This document shows positions 48,270-58,820 of a DNA stretch of 64,000 nt, piece by piece. The DNA comes from Erythroxylum novogranatense (lineage: Eukaryota > Streptophyta > Magnoliopsida > Malpighiales > Erythroxylaceae): assembly GCA_029891385.1 (NCBI GenBank), contig CM057230.1, positions 21,518,847 through 21,582,846 on the forward strand. The letters are read 5' to 3'. Position numbers and translations under genes: made by a program. How positions within the stretch are numbered: position 1 is the stretch's first letter; the number at the start of each line of letters is the position of its first letter. The notes beneath the pieces are model-generated. The model was not told the DNA's origin, ran no database searches, and saw only the letters and a list, made by a program, of their open reading frames with translations.

Positions 48270-51200
48270 AATTGCCCTCTAGGTATAGGTGACGGGGGAC
48301 GACCCAGTTGCGGTTGAGGAGCTTGTTGATACTAACGATGAGAGGGTTCAGGGACGAAGTGTATTGGGTGAAGTCTGTTAGGACGCTAACAGCAGCTTGA
48401 GAATCCAGTTCTAAGTCCACATGTCGATAACCAAATTTTCAGACCAGGTTGAGCCTAGATAAGACGCCCCATAGTTTTGCTGCGAGTGGGGAGCACCAGT
48501 CTAAATTCTAGACAAATCTGTGTTCCAATCCCCGATGTTGTCTCAAATGAGTCCATCGGCCGAGGCTGAAGGGGGTGAGCGTTTGCAGACTCCGTCCGTG
48601 TTGAGTTTAACCCAACTAGGGGACGGTGTGGGCCATCCGATAAGATGCTCTTGCGGGGGTCGATGTCCCTGAACGGTTTGGTGGAAACTAACTGTGGCAT
48701 GCTGTATCTGGGCTACAAAGGCTAAAATGCTGGTGGTGGGAGAAGTCAGCTAGGAAGCGTGGGTGTCAAAGAGCGCTTGATTCCTCCATGTCCACAAAAA
48801 CCAATAAGCAACTCCAAAGATGATGGTCCAGGGCAATCCGTTGAGCTGGCGGTGCTGGTGGAGATTCATGTGGAGCCAGTCAGGAGCGTGCAGAGAGAAG
48901 AACTCCGGGGAGATGTCATGCATAGGGATGGTGAGTCAGACGCTACACGTTCTGGGGCAGTATCGCATGATGTGCAGGGAGGTTTCATCCGCTCGGTAGT
49001 GGTGGCATTCCGCTGTAGTGGTCAGATGTCGGTGCATCCTCTGTTGATTGGTCAACAGGCGGTCATGGGCTAGTAGCTAGAGAAATGATCGAATACGTTG
49101 AGGACCAGCTCAGCGCCATATGGTCCACCAAGATCTCTCGGTGTCGTGGGGGTTGTGGCCTATAATCATCGAATATGTGGACACAATGGTGAATTGGTCG
49201 GTTCCCGATCACCCCCATATCAGTCGATCTGGTCCGCGGTGGGGCTAGGGGGAGCATACTTGCATTACAAAGAATGACAGAGTGAGGGAGTAAGAATTAA
49301 AAGTCATGCCAAAGCCAGTTACCTAAAATGTCCACATAGTGGCCGACATGGTGCTCAAGGATGGAGTTGGGAAGGGTGACAAACGTATGCTCGATGAAAG
49401 GTCCCAAATCTTCGACTTAAGGGTCCAACCAGAATCGGGTTGTAGTGTCATCTCCAATAGCCCGTTTCAGCCCTCGCAAAACGTGGGGTCAAATGGTAGT
49501 GATACTCTACCAGATCATAGATCCGCCTCCTGCTGTGAGAGTAGGGGGCAGGTACTGAGGTTTAGATTGTATTTCGTAGTCAGAATTCTTACCCATAGTG
49601 CGGTCGACTTAGATATAAGGGCCCAGCCTAGTTTAATGAGAAGTGCGTCGTTGGTCTCGTAAATTTTACGGATGCTAAGGCCACTCTTGTCTTTCGGTTG
49701 ACAAAATGTGTCCCAGTTGACGAGGTAAAGTTTACGCTGGCCTGAAGAAGAACCCCATAGGAAGTTGCGCATATGTCAGATTGGATGAGAGTGGTACGGC
49801 TTGCAAACGATAAAAGAGTTTCAGCCCAGCCTGAGAGATAATTATGGACCTTGTCGAAGATGAATTGATACATACGTTTGTTAACGCGTTCATGCAACAA
49901 GGGGACTCTGAGATAGCAACCTAAGTCTTTGGTTTGTTGAAAGCCCAGATCTCGGCTCAGTTGTCGGGCCAAAGAGGGGGAAACATTTTTGGAATAAAAG
50001 CAACGTGATTTTGCGTGACTGATCTTCTGGCCCGATCAGTGCAGAAAAGGTTTAACGTCTCGCGGATGATCCGAGTTTGATCGGATGAAGCTTCGGAGAA
50101 TAATATGAGATCATCGGCGAAGAACATATGAGATAAAGGAGGACCTCGGTGACTGAGACGAATGGGATTCTAGCGACTTTGGGAAACCGCTCGAGTGATT
50201 AAGTGGCCTAACCGTTCTATGCAGAGCACGAAGAGATAAGGTGATAAGGGGTCCCCCTGTCGAATGCCTTGGGAAGGGGTGAAAGTATTGCTTAGTTCCC
50301 CTCCCTAGTTGACTTGCATGGAAACCGAAGAGACACATTTCATGAAAAGGGAGATAAGCGATCTAGGGAGCTCGATGTCAATGAGGGTATCATGGATGAA
50401 GAACCATGAGAGGCTATCGTACGTTTTTTCAAGGTCCACCTTGATTGCGAGGAGGCCTTTATGGCCAGATTTACGACGCATAATGTGAATAATTTCTTAA
50501 GCGATGATGATATTGTCAACGATCATACACCCCGGGACGAAACTGCATTGAGTAGGGGCAACAAGCTCCTCAATAAAGGGATTAAGGTGGTTAACAATGA
50601 CCTTAGTGAGGGGTTTGTAGATTATCGAGCACAGAGCGATCGACTGCGTGATAGTCGAGGGGGAGGGAAGTTTAGGTATCAGGATCATGGTGGTGCGGTT
50701 TAGTTCTGTGTCCCAGACTTCGTGACGGAAAGTTTGTTGGAGGAGGTGTATCAGAGATGGCCCTAAGGTGTCCCATTGGGTTTGGAAGAATAAGGCAGTG
50801 AAACCGTCAGGTCCGGGGGCTTTATTCGAAACCATCGTGAAAAAGACAGTTTTGACCTTTTCAAGAAGAAGAGGCTGTACCAAATCTCGAGAAGCGCTCT
50901 GCGGGAGGGTGGGGAAACAACCCCTAAGCGAAAGAAGAGCGGGATGGGAAAAATCAGCTGTATAAAGCTGGGTAAGGAAATGCCGGGCCAGATGTCAGAG
51001 GGCAATTGGATTAGATATGAGAATGCTGGATTTGTCTTTCAGAGAGGTGATGTAAAGCTTCTGTCGTTTAGCAATAGTGACAGCATGATAGTATCGGGTA
51101 TTACGGTCTCCCTAACTGAGCCACTGGCATCTGGAATGTTAGTGCCAGTAGAGCTCTTCTTGAAGAAGGACCTGTTCTAACTCATTTCGAAGGTATGATT

Positions 51201-52190
51201 CCAATTCTTTGAGGGATTCTGAATTGGTCTCTTCTAGAGATTTTTGAATACCCGTGAGTCGAGACAAGAGTCTCTTTGTCTCTTCTAGAGATTTTTGAAT
51301 ACCCGTGAGTCGAGACAAGAGTCTCTTTTTGAGGAAAAAAAATCCAAAGGTAGAGCGGTTCCATTGTTGCAAATGTTCACCTAGTTTGTATATGGCCCCA
51401 CTGAAGGACAGTATGTGAGGGTGTCAGTGATCTTTGACCGTTTGGGTAAAAGTATCGTTAGTCAACCAGGCGGATTGGAAACGGAACAGTCGAAGAGAGG
51501 CAGGGTGATGGGGACAGGGGTGGACAGTGACAAGTAGGGGTCGATGATTCGACTTAAGAAAGGGTAGGTGAGTGACCGTCGTGTAAGGGAAAGAAGTGGT
51601 TCAGGAAGGCGAGCCAAAGGCTCGGTCTAAGCTAGCAAGGGTCTGTCCGCGTCGCTATATGAATCGGGGCTCAGTGAAGCCCATATCCTGAAGATGGCAA
51701 CTTTGGACACAGTCACAAAAATGAAGATTTATGATCACATGGTTACTCACACTTTCTCGGCGGTTGGTGTGTTCAAGCTTGGCATTGAAATCTCCTCCGA
51801 TGAGCCAAGGGTGTGAAATGGCCCTGGCAATTTTTCGTAGATGCGTCTAAAGGTAATGTTGCAAAGACGGAGTGGGGCTGGCATAAACAGTCGTGAAGTC
51901 AAAAGGAGTATGAGATCAGTTGACATGGATATGAATAAATTATCGATGGGCTAGGAGAATTTAAATACTAATATCGAAACGCCATAAAAGCCAAATATCT
52001 CCTGAAAATCCGTTTGCTTTGACCCAAAAAGAGTTCGGAAAAGTTAGAGTATGGATAATCTTTTGGGCCCGGTCTCCGCTAATTCTAATCTCTACCAGAA
52101 CGACGAGCATGGGATTATGTATCCGTATGAAAATTTTGAGAATGGGCCGAATTTTTTTTCCTCCGGCCCCTTGACAATTCTATAGGAATA
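48270..52190 (-). pseudogene. LINE ORF2 (endonuclease, reverse transcriptase, RNase H)
   Basis: The endonuclease part is visible near 52110-51950 (ISGDRAQKII, then GFSGDIWLLW). A linker follows at 51400-51140, then RT: NKAPGPDGFTALFFQ at about 50820, the [20 protein letters not shown] block near 50265-50205 and catalytic FADD near 50125-50111. After RT come FLWGSSSGQRKLYLVNWDTF (49764 down) and the zf-RVT region near 49200. RNase H follows, with a VKLNTDG segment near 48610 and ELDSQAAVSVL near 48410-48380. Stops and shifts are frequent, so it is inactive. Confidence 0.8.
51227..51328 (-). repeat. 51-bp in-frame tandem duplication inside LINE ORF2
   Basis: Two identical 51-bp copies (51227-51277 and 51278-51328) encode the 17-residue segment RLLSRLTGIQKSLEET plus one residue, twice, in the linker between endonuclease and RT. 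The reading frame is preserved. Confidence 0.92.
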
Positions 52191-52225
52191 TGAACATAAA
52201 AAAGGTCTATAAAGGAAGAATAAAC

Positions 52226-53960
52226 CTAATCTTGCAGGGAGGCTGTTGGTTCCCTTGGCACCTGAAAAGTTGGCGTCGAAGAATGATTCGAATGATCATC
52301 CATCGGGGAGTCTATGATATCCGAAGTATTGGTTAGTGGGCTATCGCCCGGAGTAGGGTCCGGAGGTTTGGAAGGGGGAATTGTGGGATTATAGCTAGTC
52401 GAGGGGAGAGAGGGGACTTCCGTTATCATATCTTCTTCCATGGCATGTTCCACCAAATTGGAGGTCATAGTTGGTTCTAATAGAGGGTCATGAATTATGA
52501 GTTCATTGTGGGAGGGGATGCTAATGGCCTGATGATGTGAAATTTTGTAAGAAGGGCCAACATCTCTTGGCTTATAGGGAGTTGGGTTTTTAATTTGGGC
52601 TGTGAGGCCTATGTCCAGCTGCTGTTGGGGAGGGGGGATTAGGATCTTGGGCTGAGGGGCCTAGTGGGAGAGGAATAGCTTGGTGTTGGCCTGTGGAGGG
52701 ACGGGCCTTGGAGCTGGAGGCCACAGGCCCAATCGATGGGGGCCCTGGCGGGCTTGCAACCCAGGTTGGCTTAGGTAAAGTCGCTAGGGTTGAAGACAAA
52801 CCCCGAAAGGTTCGAGACCATGTCGTTTGTGGGTGGCTTATGGGCGCATGAGAGGACTGGTTCGTTGAGGGAGTGAGCAAGCCGGTTTCTGTCAAGAGAT
52901 GAAATCTGGAGCCCCAAAAAGTGTCAGAGGAAGGGTGTCCTTGGCTGTCAGATCGTGTGATCGTTGTGGAGGTGGGTGGGCATCGACCTCGGCGTGGAAC
53001 TTGGAACCAAGGTTCGTACGTCTCCTGGTGTCGGTCTTGGTCAGGAGAAGTCGGGCTAGGAGCGGAGGGGAGGGTGGTGGATGGTTCACCGGTGGTAGGG
53101 TGGGTAATCGGTGAAGACGGAGGGCGCGTTGGGCAGCTGGTGGCGTTGTGGCCGACTCGTCCCCAAGAAAAACAAATTTGCGGAAGGCCCTCGTAGGCCA
53201 CTTTGATGCACTAGCTGTCTAACTCTACGATAGGTCGTAGCGAATGGCTGAGATCGATGTCCACCGCGACTCTAGCGAATCGCCCCCGCTGGGAGGACTG
53301 GGTTGTTGCGTCAATTTTAACAGTCCGGTTGACGAGGTTACCTAAGGAATTGAGAATGGCGGGGTGATAACGGGCTACTGAAAGTTTTGAAAACCTGACC
53401 CAAGTGACGATGTGGGAGACTTGTCCGGTAGAAGGTCGGAAGGTGGGGGTCCATGGTTGCACGAAGAGAGCGTGATTGAGGATCACCCATGGGCCTTGGG
53501 TGAGGGCGTGGAGGTAGTCCTCTTTCTCCAGAAAGTTGATCATGTAGAAGTCGTTGTCTATGTCAATGATTTTCATCGGCCCAGTCAGCTTTCACAGGGA
53601 ATTCAGTCGACTTCGCAATAAGCTATATCAAATTCGTCTGCCCATGAGCTTAACCACAATTGCTTTTTCCCATTGCTTGTTGAGTCTGCTTTTGAAAGCA
53701 TTGAATAATTCTATGCTTGGTCCGAATTGTCCAGTGATGATGTTGATGTTGTCTTCTTCAATGTCTACAGGTTCTTCCATGGACCATTCGGGTGTATGTC
53801 GCTCTGTGGTCAGATGACCCGTGACTACGGCTCGATCGTCAGGTAAAACTGGTTGAGGCGAGATTGGGATTGGGAGTGGGTATTTCTCGCGTTCGCAAAT
53901 TCGAACTTTTTTAGCCATGGGGCCAACAGGGTCGGGAGGTGAGGGTTCTATCGTGGACAA
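52226..53960 (-). pseudogene. LINE ORF1 (DUF4283 / CCHC zinc knuckle protein)
   Basis: From the ATG at 53960 the frame runs to 53628. It resumes as the DUF4283 domain at 53576-53211 (DNDFYMINFLEKEDYLHALT, then PWVILNHALFVQPWTP) and as the zinc knuckle ICFSWGRVGHNATSCP at about 53180-53130. A long Pro/Ser/Thr-rich tail follows to 52226. Frameshifts near 53620 and 53205, and a stop, interrupt it. ORF1 proteins bind the LINE RNA. Confidence 0.8.
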
Positions 53961-54123
53961 AAGGGGTGAGCTGTAAGGGAAGACAAGTTCTGAGAATGTG
54001 ATTGTAAACAGTAATTAGCAATGATGAATAGCAATTTCTTCCAGCAGTTCGTGTTTTACTGTAGCTTTTGCAGAGCGTTTTATAATAACTTGGGTTTGTT
54101 TTTAAATTTTAATTCTGGTTCAG

Positions 54124-54546
54124 CCTGATTCTGGCGTGGCTGCACGTTGCCGTTTGGATCCATGGAATCGACTGCTGAACACGAGAATTCCAGCTTAAAG
54201 ATTCCTGCAAAACAAAGAAGACACGTAGGGGGTTTTTTCCCGATAAGCCCCTCCGACGCTCAAGTCAGTCTTTTTGGTGTAGGTGGGATCGCTATGAACG
54301 GAGAAGTCTAGGGTTATGATTACGTACCTCTGTTATGACAAAATTATACCTTATATATGGAGCGGGTGCTAGGTTTAAGTCTTTACGTCTGCATGGGAGA
54401 CTTTCACCTACAAACGGGCTATGGATGTATTGATTGGGCTTGGGCCTGGCATATCCAAAAGGTATAAGATTGATCCTTGAAAGATAGACCGATCGGCCCT
54501 TGGGCTGTTATGTCTGGATTCGGGTCCAACATGACCGACCCAACCA
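54124..54546 (-). repeat. 3' LTR of element C
   Basis: Minus-strand TGGTTGGGTC follows the polypurine tract. The LTR shares blocks with the element A LTRs: GAAAGTCTCCCATGCA against GAAGTCTCCCATGCAAAC, CCATATATAAGGTATAAT, CATAACAGAG and TTTGTTTTGCAGGAATCTTTA. The distal end near 54124 is set by alignment only. Confidence 0.75.
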
Positions 54547-54548
54547 TA

Positions 54549-54564
54549 AGTCCCCCTACTCCTC
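54549..54564 (-). other. Polypurine tract of element C
   Basis: On the minus strand GAGGAGTAGGGGGACT immediately precedes the LTR start, as in element A. Confidence 0.7.
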
Positions 54565-54611
54565 GAGTCTGAGCGAAGAGAAGAGTCGGAGGAGTATGCA
54601 AGGGTCTTGTG

Positions 54612-54775
54612 GCTCGTTTGCGGGACAGCTCGGAGTAGGCTCGATCGGTCGGATATTGGTGCTGTAGCTCGTCTAAGGGACAGCTCGGGGTAGGCCCGAT
54701 CGGTCGGATATTGCTGTTGTAGCTCGTCTAAGGGACAACTCGGGGTAGGCCCAATCGATGGGTATCGACGTGTAG
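54612..54775. repeat. Three 55-bp tandem repeats beside the 3' LTR of element C
   Basis: Units start at 54612, 54667 and 54722, each beginning GCTCGT and containing GGGACAGCTCGG and GATCGGTCGGATATTG. Element A has two diverged counterparts spaced 56 bp (33183 and 33239). Confidence 0.85.
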
Positions 54776-55128
54776 TGCGTGACTGCTCGTATGGGGATCG
54801 ATTGGTTGAGTGTCCCAATTGGTTGGCATTGGCGCTTATTGCATGATAACTCGCGTCAAAGTAGATCGGGTGGTCATCATTAGTGAGCGCGTGAAGGTAC
54901 TTGGAGCATTTATTATTGACGACGCGCGCCTCCGGCAAATTTTTCGTAATCAAACGTATCTTTTTCAGAATCACAGGTAAACCGCTATGTACGTCCTTTC
55001 ACTTGTCGCGCCGCTCTGGATTTCGAACAACCCTAATTTACCTCGACTCAAATTTTTCCACGTGTCTGAGCGTGGCTCGAATTTTCTCCATGTGTCGAGC
55101 TTTGATTGGGCGTCCCTTCGACCGGCCT

Positions 55129-55140
55129 TCTATAAGTACT
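55129..55140 (+). promoter_or_regulatory. TATA-like box of the antisense gene in element C
   Basis: TCTATAAGTACT lies about 215 bases before the ATG at 55346, followed by a pyrimidine-rich leader (CTTCACGCTTGCTTCGTTCT) that has a counterpart in element A. Confidence 0.5.
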
Positions 55141-55345
55141 CAGGATCGACAGACTGTGAGTTTTCTTCACGCTTGCTTCGTTCTCTTGCTTTCACTCTAC
55201 TTTCACTTGCCCTTTTTTGCTCTCAGTTCCCGGAAATTTCTTTCAACCGTTGTCCGATTTCCTAACTTCAAATTACTAAATAGGTACGTCCCCTTCCTTC
55301 GTCTCCTCCTCTAAACCTTTTTCAAAGGTTTTCTTTTTAGTAAGC

Positions 55346-57513
55346 ATGTCGACGGCCAGTTCTAGAAGTATGGTAGGAGATGTTGAAGAAATATCGATGA
55401 GAGAGCGAAAAGATGGGTTGGTTGTGGCAGAGCCGCCGAGAAATGAATCGACGATGACCCCGCCTGAGCTGAGACGGTCGGTTATTAGGAATAACATCCC
55501 TATGGATTGGGGGCCTAGGTTGGCCTTGGGGAACGAGCGAATCCACAGCAACTTGAGTGGATATTTCGTTGTTTCTGACAGTTTTTTCTCGGTGGGCGTT
55601 ATGAGGCTTCCATACGCCCCGATTGTTGACGAGGTGTGCGCTGCTTATCAGCTGATGCCGAGCCAAATTCCTCCAAACAACTGGACGTTTATCAATGGTT
55701 TGGCTTTGCTGTGCCACCGCCGGCCGCCTCCTTTGATTGGCATCCCACGCCATTTCGAGAATGAGCCAGTCCGATCTCGTGGCTGTGATCCTTCTCGCAG
55801 CATCGAGATGCGGAATCGCCTCGACCGACAAATTAAAATTTCTTCTTGGCGGACGAAGTATTTCTTCGTGAAACCCTCAGGATCCTCCTGTGAGTCTTAG
55901 TCGTGGAGGTATCATTTGACCGAGCGGTGGAACGATACGTCGAGCGTATCTCTTAGTTGAGAGGAGTGGGGGGTGGTTGGTCGCATAAAAGCGCCTGGTC
56001 GATACAACTTCGCTCATCCAGTATTATTTTGGGGGCCTCGGCAGTTCTTTTCTTATCGACCCCGCCACAAATTAGCGAGCTAGGAGAGGAAACCGCCCCG
56101 TCTGGTTGACCCTTCACGGTTCAATTACTTGCTATATTTTTAAGTATTGGTTTTGTTTTCGACTGCTTTATTGTTGCAGTGCAGCCATGGTGATGATAGA
56201 AGATTTCTCCGGGTCCTCCCAACCCTCTAAGTCCAAGAAGCAGGCCGAGTAGAGGAAAAAGAGGAAGGAGGTGGAGACTGGTGAAGGCGCCGCTCCGCCA
56301 GTGGAGCTAGGCCATTCCACCGTGTCGTCGGTCCCTCCGCCTGCTGAAGATCGTCCTATTGTGTCGGCATCGTTGCCGATCGTGCTACCCAACAAGGTCG
56401 AAGCGGGTCAAGGCAGGAGGAGGAGGAGGAAGTGGAGCCTCCTCTTAAGAGGAAGAGATTGATCCGGCTCGGTGATCTACCATCCGGCCCGTCTAGTCAA
56501 GGCAGGAAAGAGAAGGAGGGAAAAGGTAAGGGAAAGGGCGAACAACTAACGCTTCAAAGGGGAGTTCACGATTGTTGGCTGAATCGCCTCGATCGGGGAC
56601 CCCGAGGTGTCTGCCATATTCTTTGAGGGTTACTCCCCGTGGGACGAGCGGCTCATGGACAAGCTGAGCAATCAGGATCTGGGGTCCCAACTCATTCGTA
56701 GTTGTGTGAGGAGTGTGGTGATATCCGCCGCGATGTGGCAGCGTACGGTGGCTTTGGACCGGAAAGTCCAGGACCTCCATGAGCAGGTGAAGGCTTTGAG
56801 GGACGAGCTTTTAGAGGTCAGGGAGGGGAGAGACCTCCTCAAGGCTCAAAACTCTTCCTTGGAGGAAGAGAAGAAATCCCGGGAGGAAGCGATGGGCGCC
56901 CTGAGGGTTCAACTGGCCATGGGGGAGGAGGAGAGGAGCCAGCTGGTTGCAGCGAATGACGAGCTGAAGAGGATGGTGGAGAAGGAGTGAGAGCTTAGTA
57001 AGAAATACCTCGAGGATTGTCACGCAGCGGTGGAGGGCAGAAATAGGATCGAGGACACATTGCAGGAGTTGCGGGGTTCTATCAAGAGGCAGAGGATCGA
57101 TGCGATAAAACGGTGAAAAAGGTGGTTTCTAAACGAGGAGTGTTTAGAGCTTGCCTGTGATTTAACCCTCTCGGTCCTGAAGAGGTGCCACGAGGTTCAC
57201 GTTCCTGGTGGGTCGGAGTGTCTTTCATTTGAGGATTATGCCGAGCCGCTTCTTCCTGCAACTCTCGGTCTTTCTTTGGAGGATATGAAGGGGAGGGCCG
57301 AGGGAGAACGAACCCTTGTTCCAGATGAGGAGCTGGATCTTAGCTTTGAGGAGGAAGAGCTTTCTCATGAGGATGTTCCTCCGGTTGCTCCTTAGACCAC
57401 GCCTCCCCGCCTGATTGTTCCGGCCCACTTCGAGGCTTCTCCCCTGCATCCACCGACCTCCGAGGCTTCTCCTGTTCCCTCGGCTGTTCGTAGCTCTCCT
57501 TTTGTTGACTTTT
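55346..57513 (+). pseudogene. Element C antisense accessory gene (PF04195-like domain plus coiled coil)
   Basis: Exon 1 opens at 55346 and gives GDVEEISMRERKDGLVV, then MRLPYAPIVDEVCAAYQLMP, SQIPPNNWTFINGLALLCH and WRTKYFFVKP. This resembles the 'putative gypsy type transposon' family (PF04195). A TAG at about 55898 replaces the Gln seen in element A; the frame continues WRY.LTERWND to about 55955. A probable intron ends with TTGTTGCAG near 56179. The second part starts MVMIEDFSGSSQ at 56187, carries a basic PPLKRKRLIR (about 56436) that could be a nuclear signal, then a long coiled coil (56607-56990: RKVQDLHEQVKALRDELLEV) and an acidic tail (DEELDLSFEEEELSHEDVPP). In-frame stops and two frameshifts make it non-functional here. 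It opposes gag-pol. Function is unknown. Confidence 0.72.
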
Positions 57514-57649
57514 AAAGCTCACCTGGTCGGGCTTGTGGCCAGGACGGATTCAAAGAAATGAATTCTTATTTTTGTCCTTCATCATTTCGGAGTCATTTTT
57601 CCCGTTTATGTTTTTCTACTTTCGACCTATAGTAGGATTTGATAAAGTT

Positions 57650-58630
57650 GCTCATGACCGATCGACGTTGAGGTCGATCTATAGTTGAGGCCGAGCTGTG
57701 GTCCCAAGGATCTTGTCTTGGCGACCCGACCGAGCGATGTCGAAGTCGATCGATGGTTCCAAGGATCTTGTCTTGGCAACCTGGTCGATCTATAGTCGAG
57801 GCCGAGCTGTGGTCCTAAGGATCTTGTCTTGGCGACCCGGCGGGGCGATGTCAAAGTCGATCGATGGTTCCAAGGATCTTGTCTTGGCAACCTGGTCGAT
57901 CTATAGTAGAGGCCGAGCTGTGGTCCCAAGGATCTTGTCTTGGTGACCCGGTCGAGCGATGTCGAAGTCGATTAATGGTTCCAAGGATCTTGTCTTGGCA
58001 ACCTAGTCGATCTATAGTCGAGGCCGAGCTGTGGTCCCAAGGATCTTGTCTTGGCGACCCGACGAAGCGATGTCGAAGTCAATCGATGGTTCCAAGGATC
58101 TTGTCTTGACAACCTGGTCGATCTAGAGTCGAGGCCGAGCTGTGGTCCCAAGGATCTTGTCTTGATGACCCGACCGAAGCGATGTCGGCAGATCGATGGT
58201 TCCAAGGATCTTGTCTTGGCAACTGGTCGATCTAGAGTCGAGGCATTAGCCGTGATCCCAAGGATCTTGCTTGATGACCGGCCGAAGCGATGTCGAAGTA
58301 GATCGATAGTTCCAAGGATCTTGTCTTGGCAACTTGGTCGATCTACAGTCGAGGCCGAGCTGTGATCCCAAGGATCTTGTCTTGGCGACCAGGTCGAGCG
58401 ATGTCGAAATCGATCGATGGTTCCAAGGACCTTGTCTTGGCAACTTGGTCGATCTACAATCGAGGCCGAGCTGTGGTCCCAAGGATCTTGTCTTGGCGAC
58501 CCGGCCGAGCGATGTCAAAGTCGATCGATGGTTCCAAGGATCTTGTCTTGGTAACCTGGTCGATCTATAGTCGAGGTCGAGCTGTAGTCCCAAGGATCTT
58601 GTCTTGGTGACCCGGCCGAGCGATGTCGAT
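57650..58630. repeat. Hairpin-core tandem array of element C, about 9 dimers of 111 bp
   Basis: Seventeen cores of CCAAGGATCTTGTCTTGG or a close variant are spaced alternately 55 and 56 bases (57704, 57759, 57815, 57870 and so on to about 58589). Two spacers alternate: one with GCGACCCGGCCGAGCGATG, the other with CAACCTGGTCGATCTATAG. Each core can fold as CCAAG...CTTGG, or as CAAG-GAT-CTTG. Long frames across it on both strands are translations of the repeat. Confidence 0.93.
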
Positions 58631-58820
58631 GGGATTTCTATTCTACCAGACTTAATGAAATTCCTTCACGAGAAATCAAACCCCTTTATTGATGATAATG
58701 AGGGTGGGTAGTTAAAAACCCGACTAGCGTATTAGGAAAAGGTACCCACAAGTGGTTGTGTACAAAAACAAGAATGAACAAAATTAACTAAAATAGAACT
58801 TATCTCTTGGTAGAACGCCT

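Larger units (their letters stand above)
48180..54100 (-). mobile_element. L1-type LINE retrotransposon, nearly full length, decayed
   Basis: Minus-strand order is a short 5' leader, ORF1 (DUF4283 and CCHC knuckle), then ORF2 (endonuclease, reverse transcriptase, zf-RVT, RNase H), the standard plant L1 layout. Length is about 5.9 kb. Frameshifts and stops are scattered through both frames. The 3' end is placed loosely near 48180-48250, with no clear long poly-A tract. The 5' end abuts the LTR of element C. Confidence 0.8.

Noticed and set aside
57627..58610. Long open frames on both strands across 57.6-58.6 kb
   Set aside because: They are translations of the 55/56-bp repeat; the peptide repeats with the DNA and has no gene features.
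57650..58630. Regularly spaced palindromic repeats resembling a CRISPR array
   Set aside because: The spacers are themselves repeated, the genome is a plant nuclear one, and no cas genes exist. It is a retrotransposon-borne tandem array.
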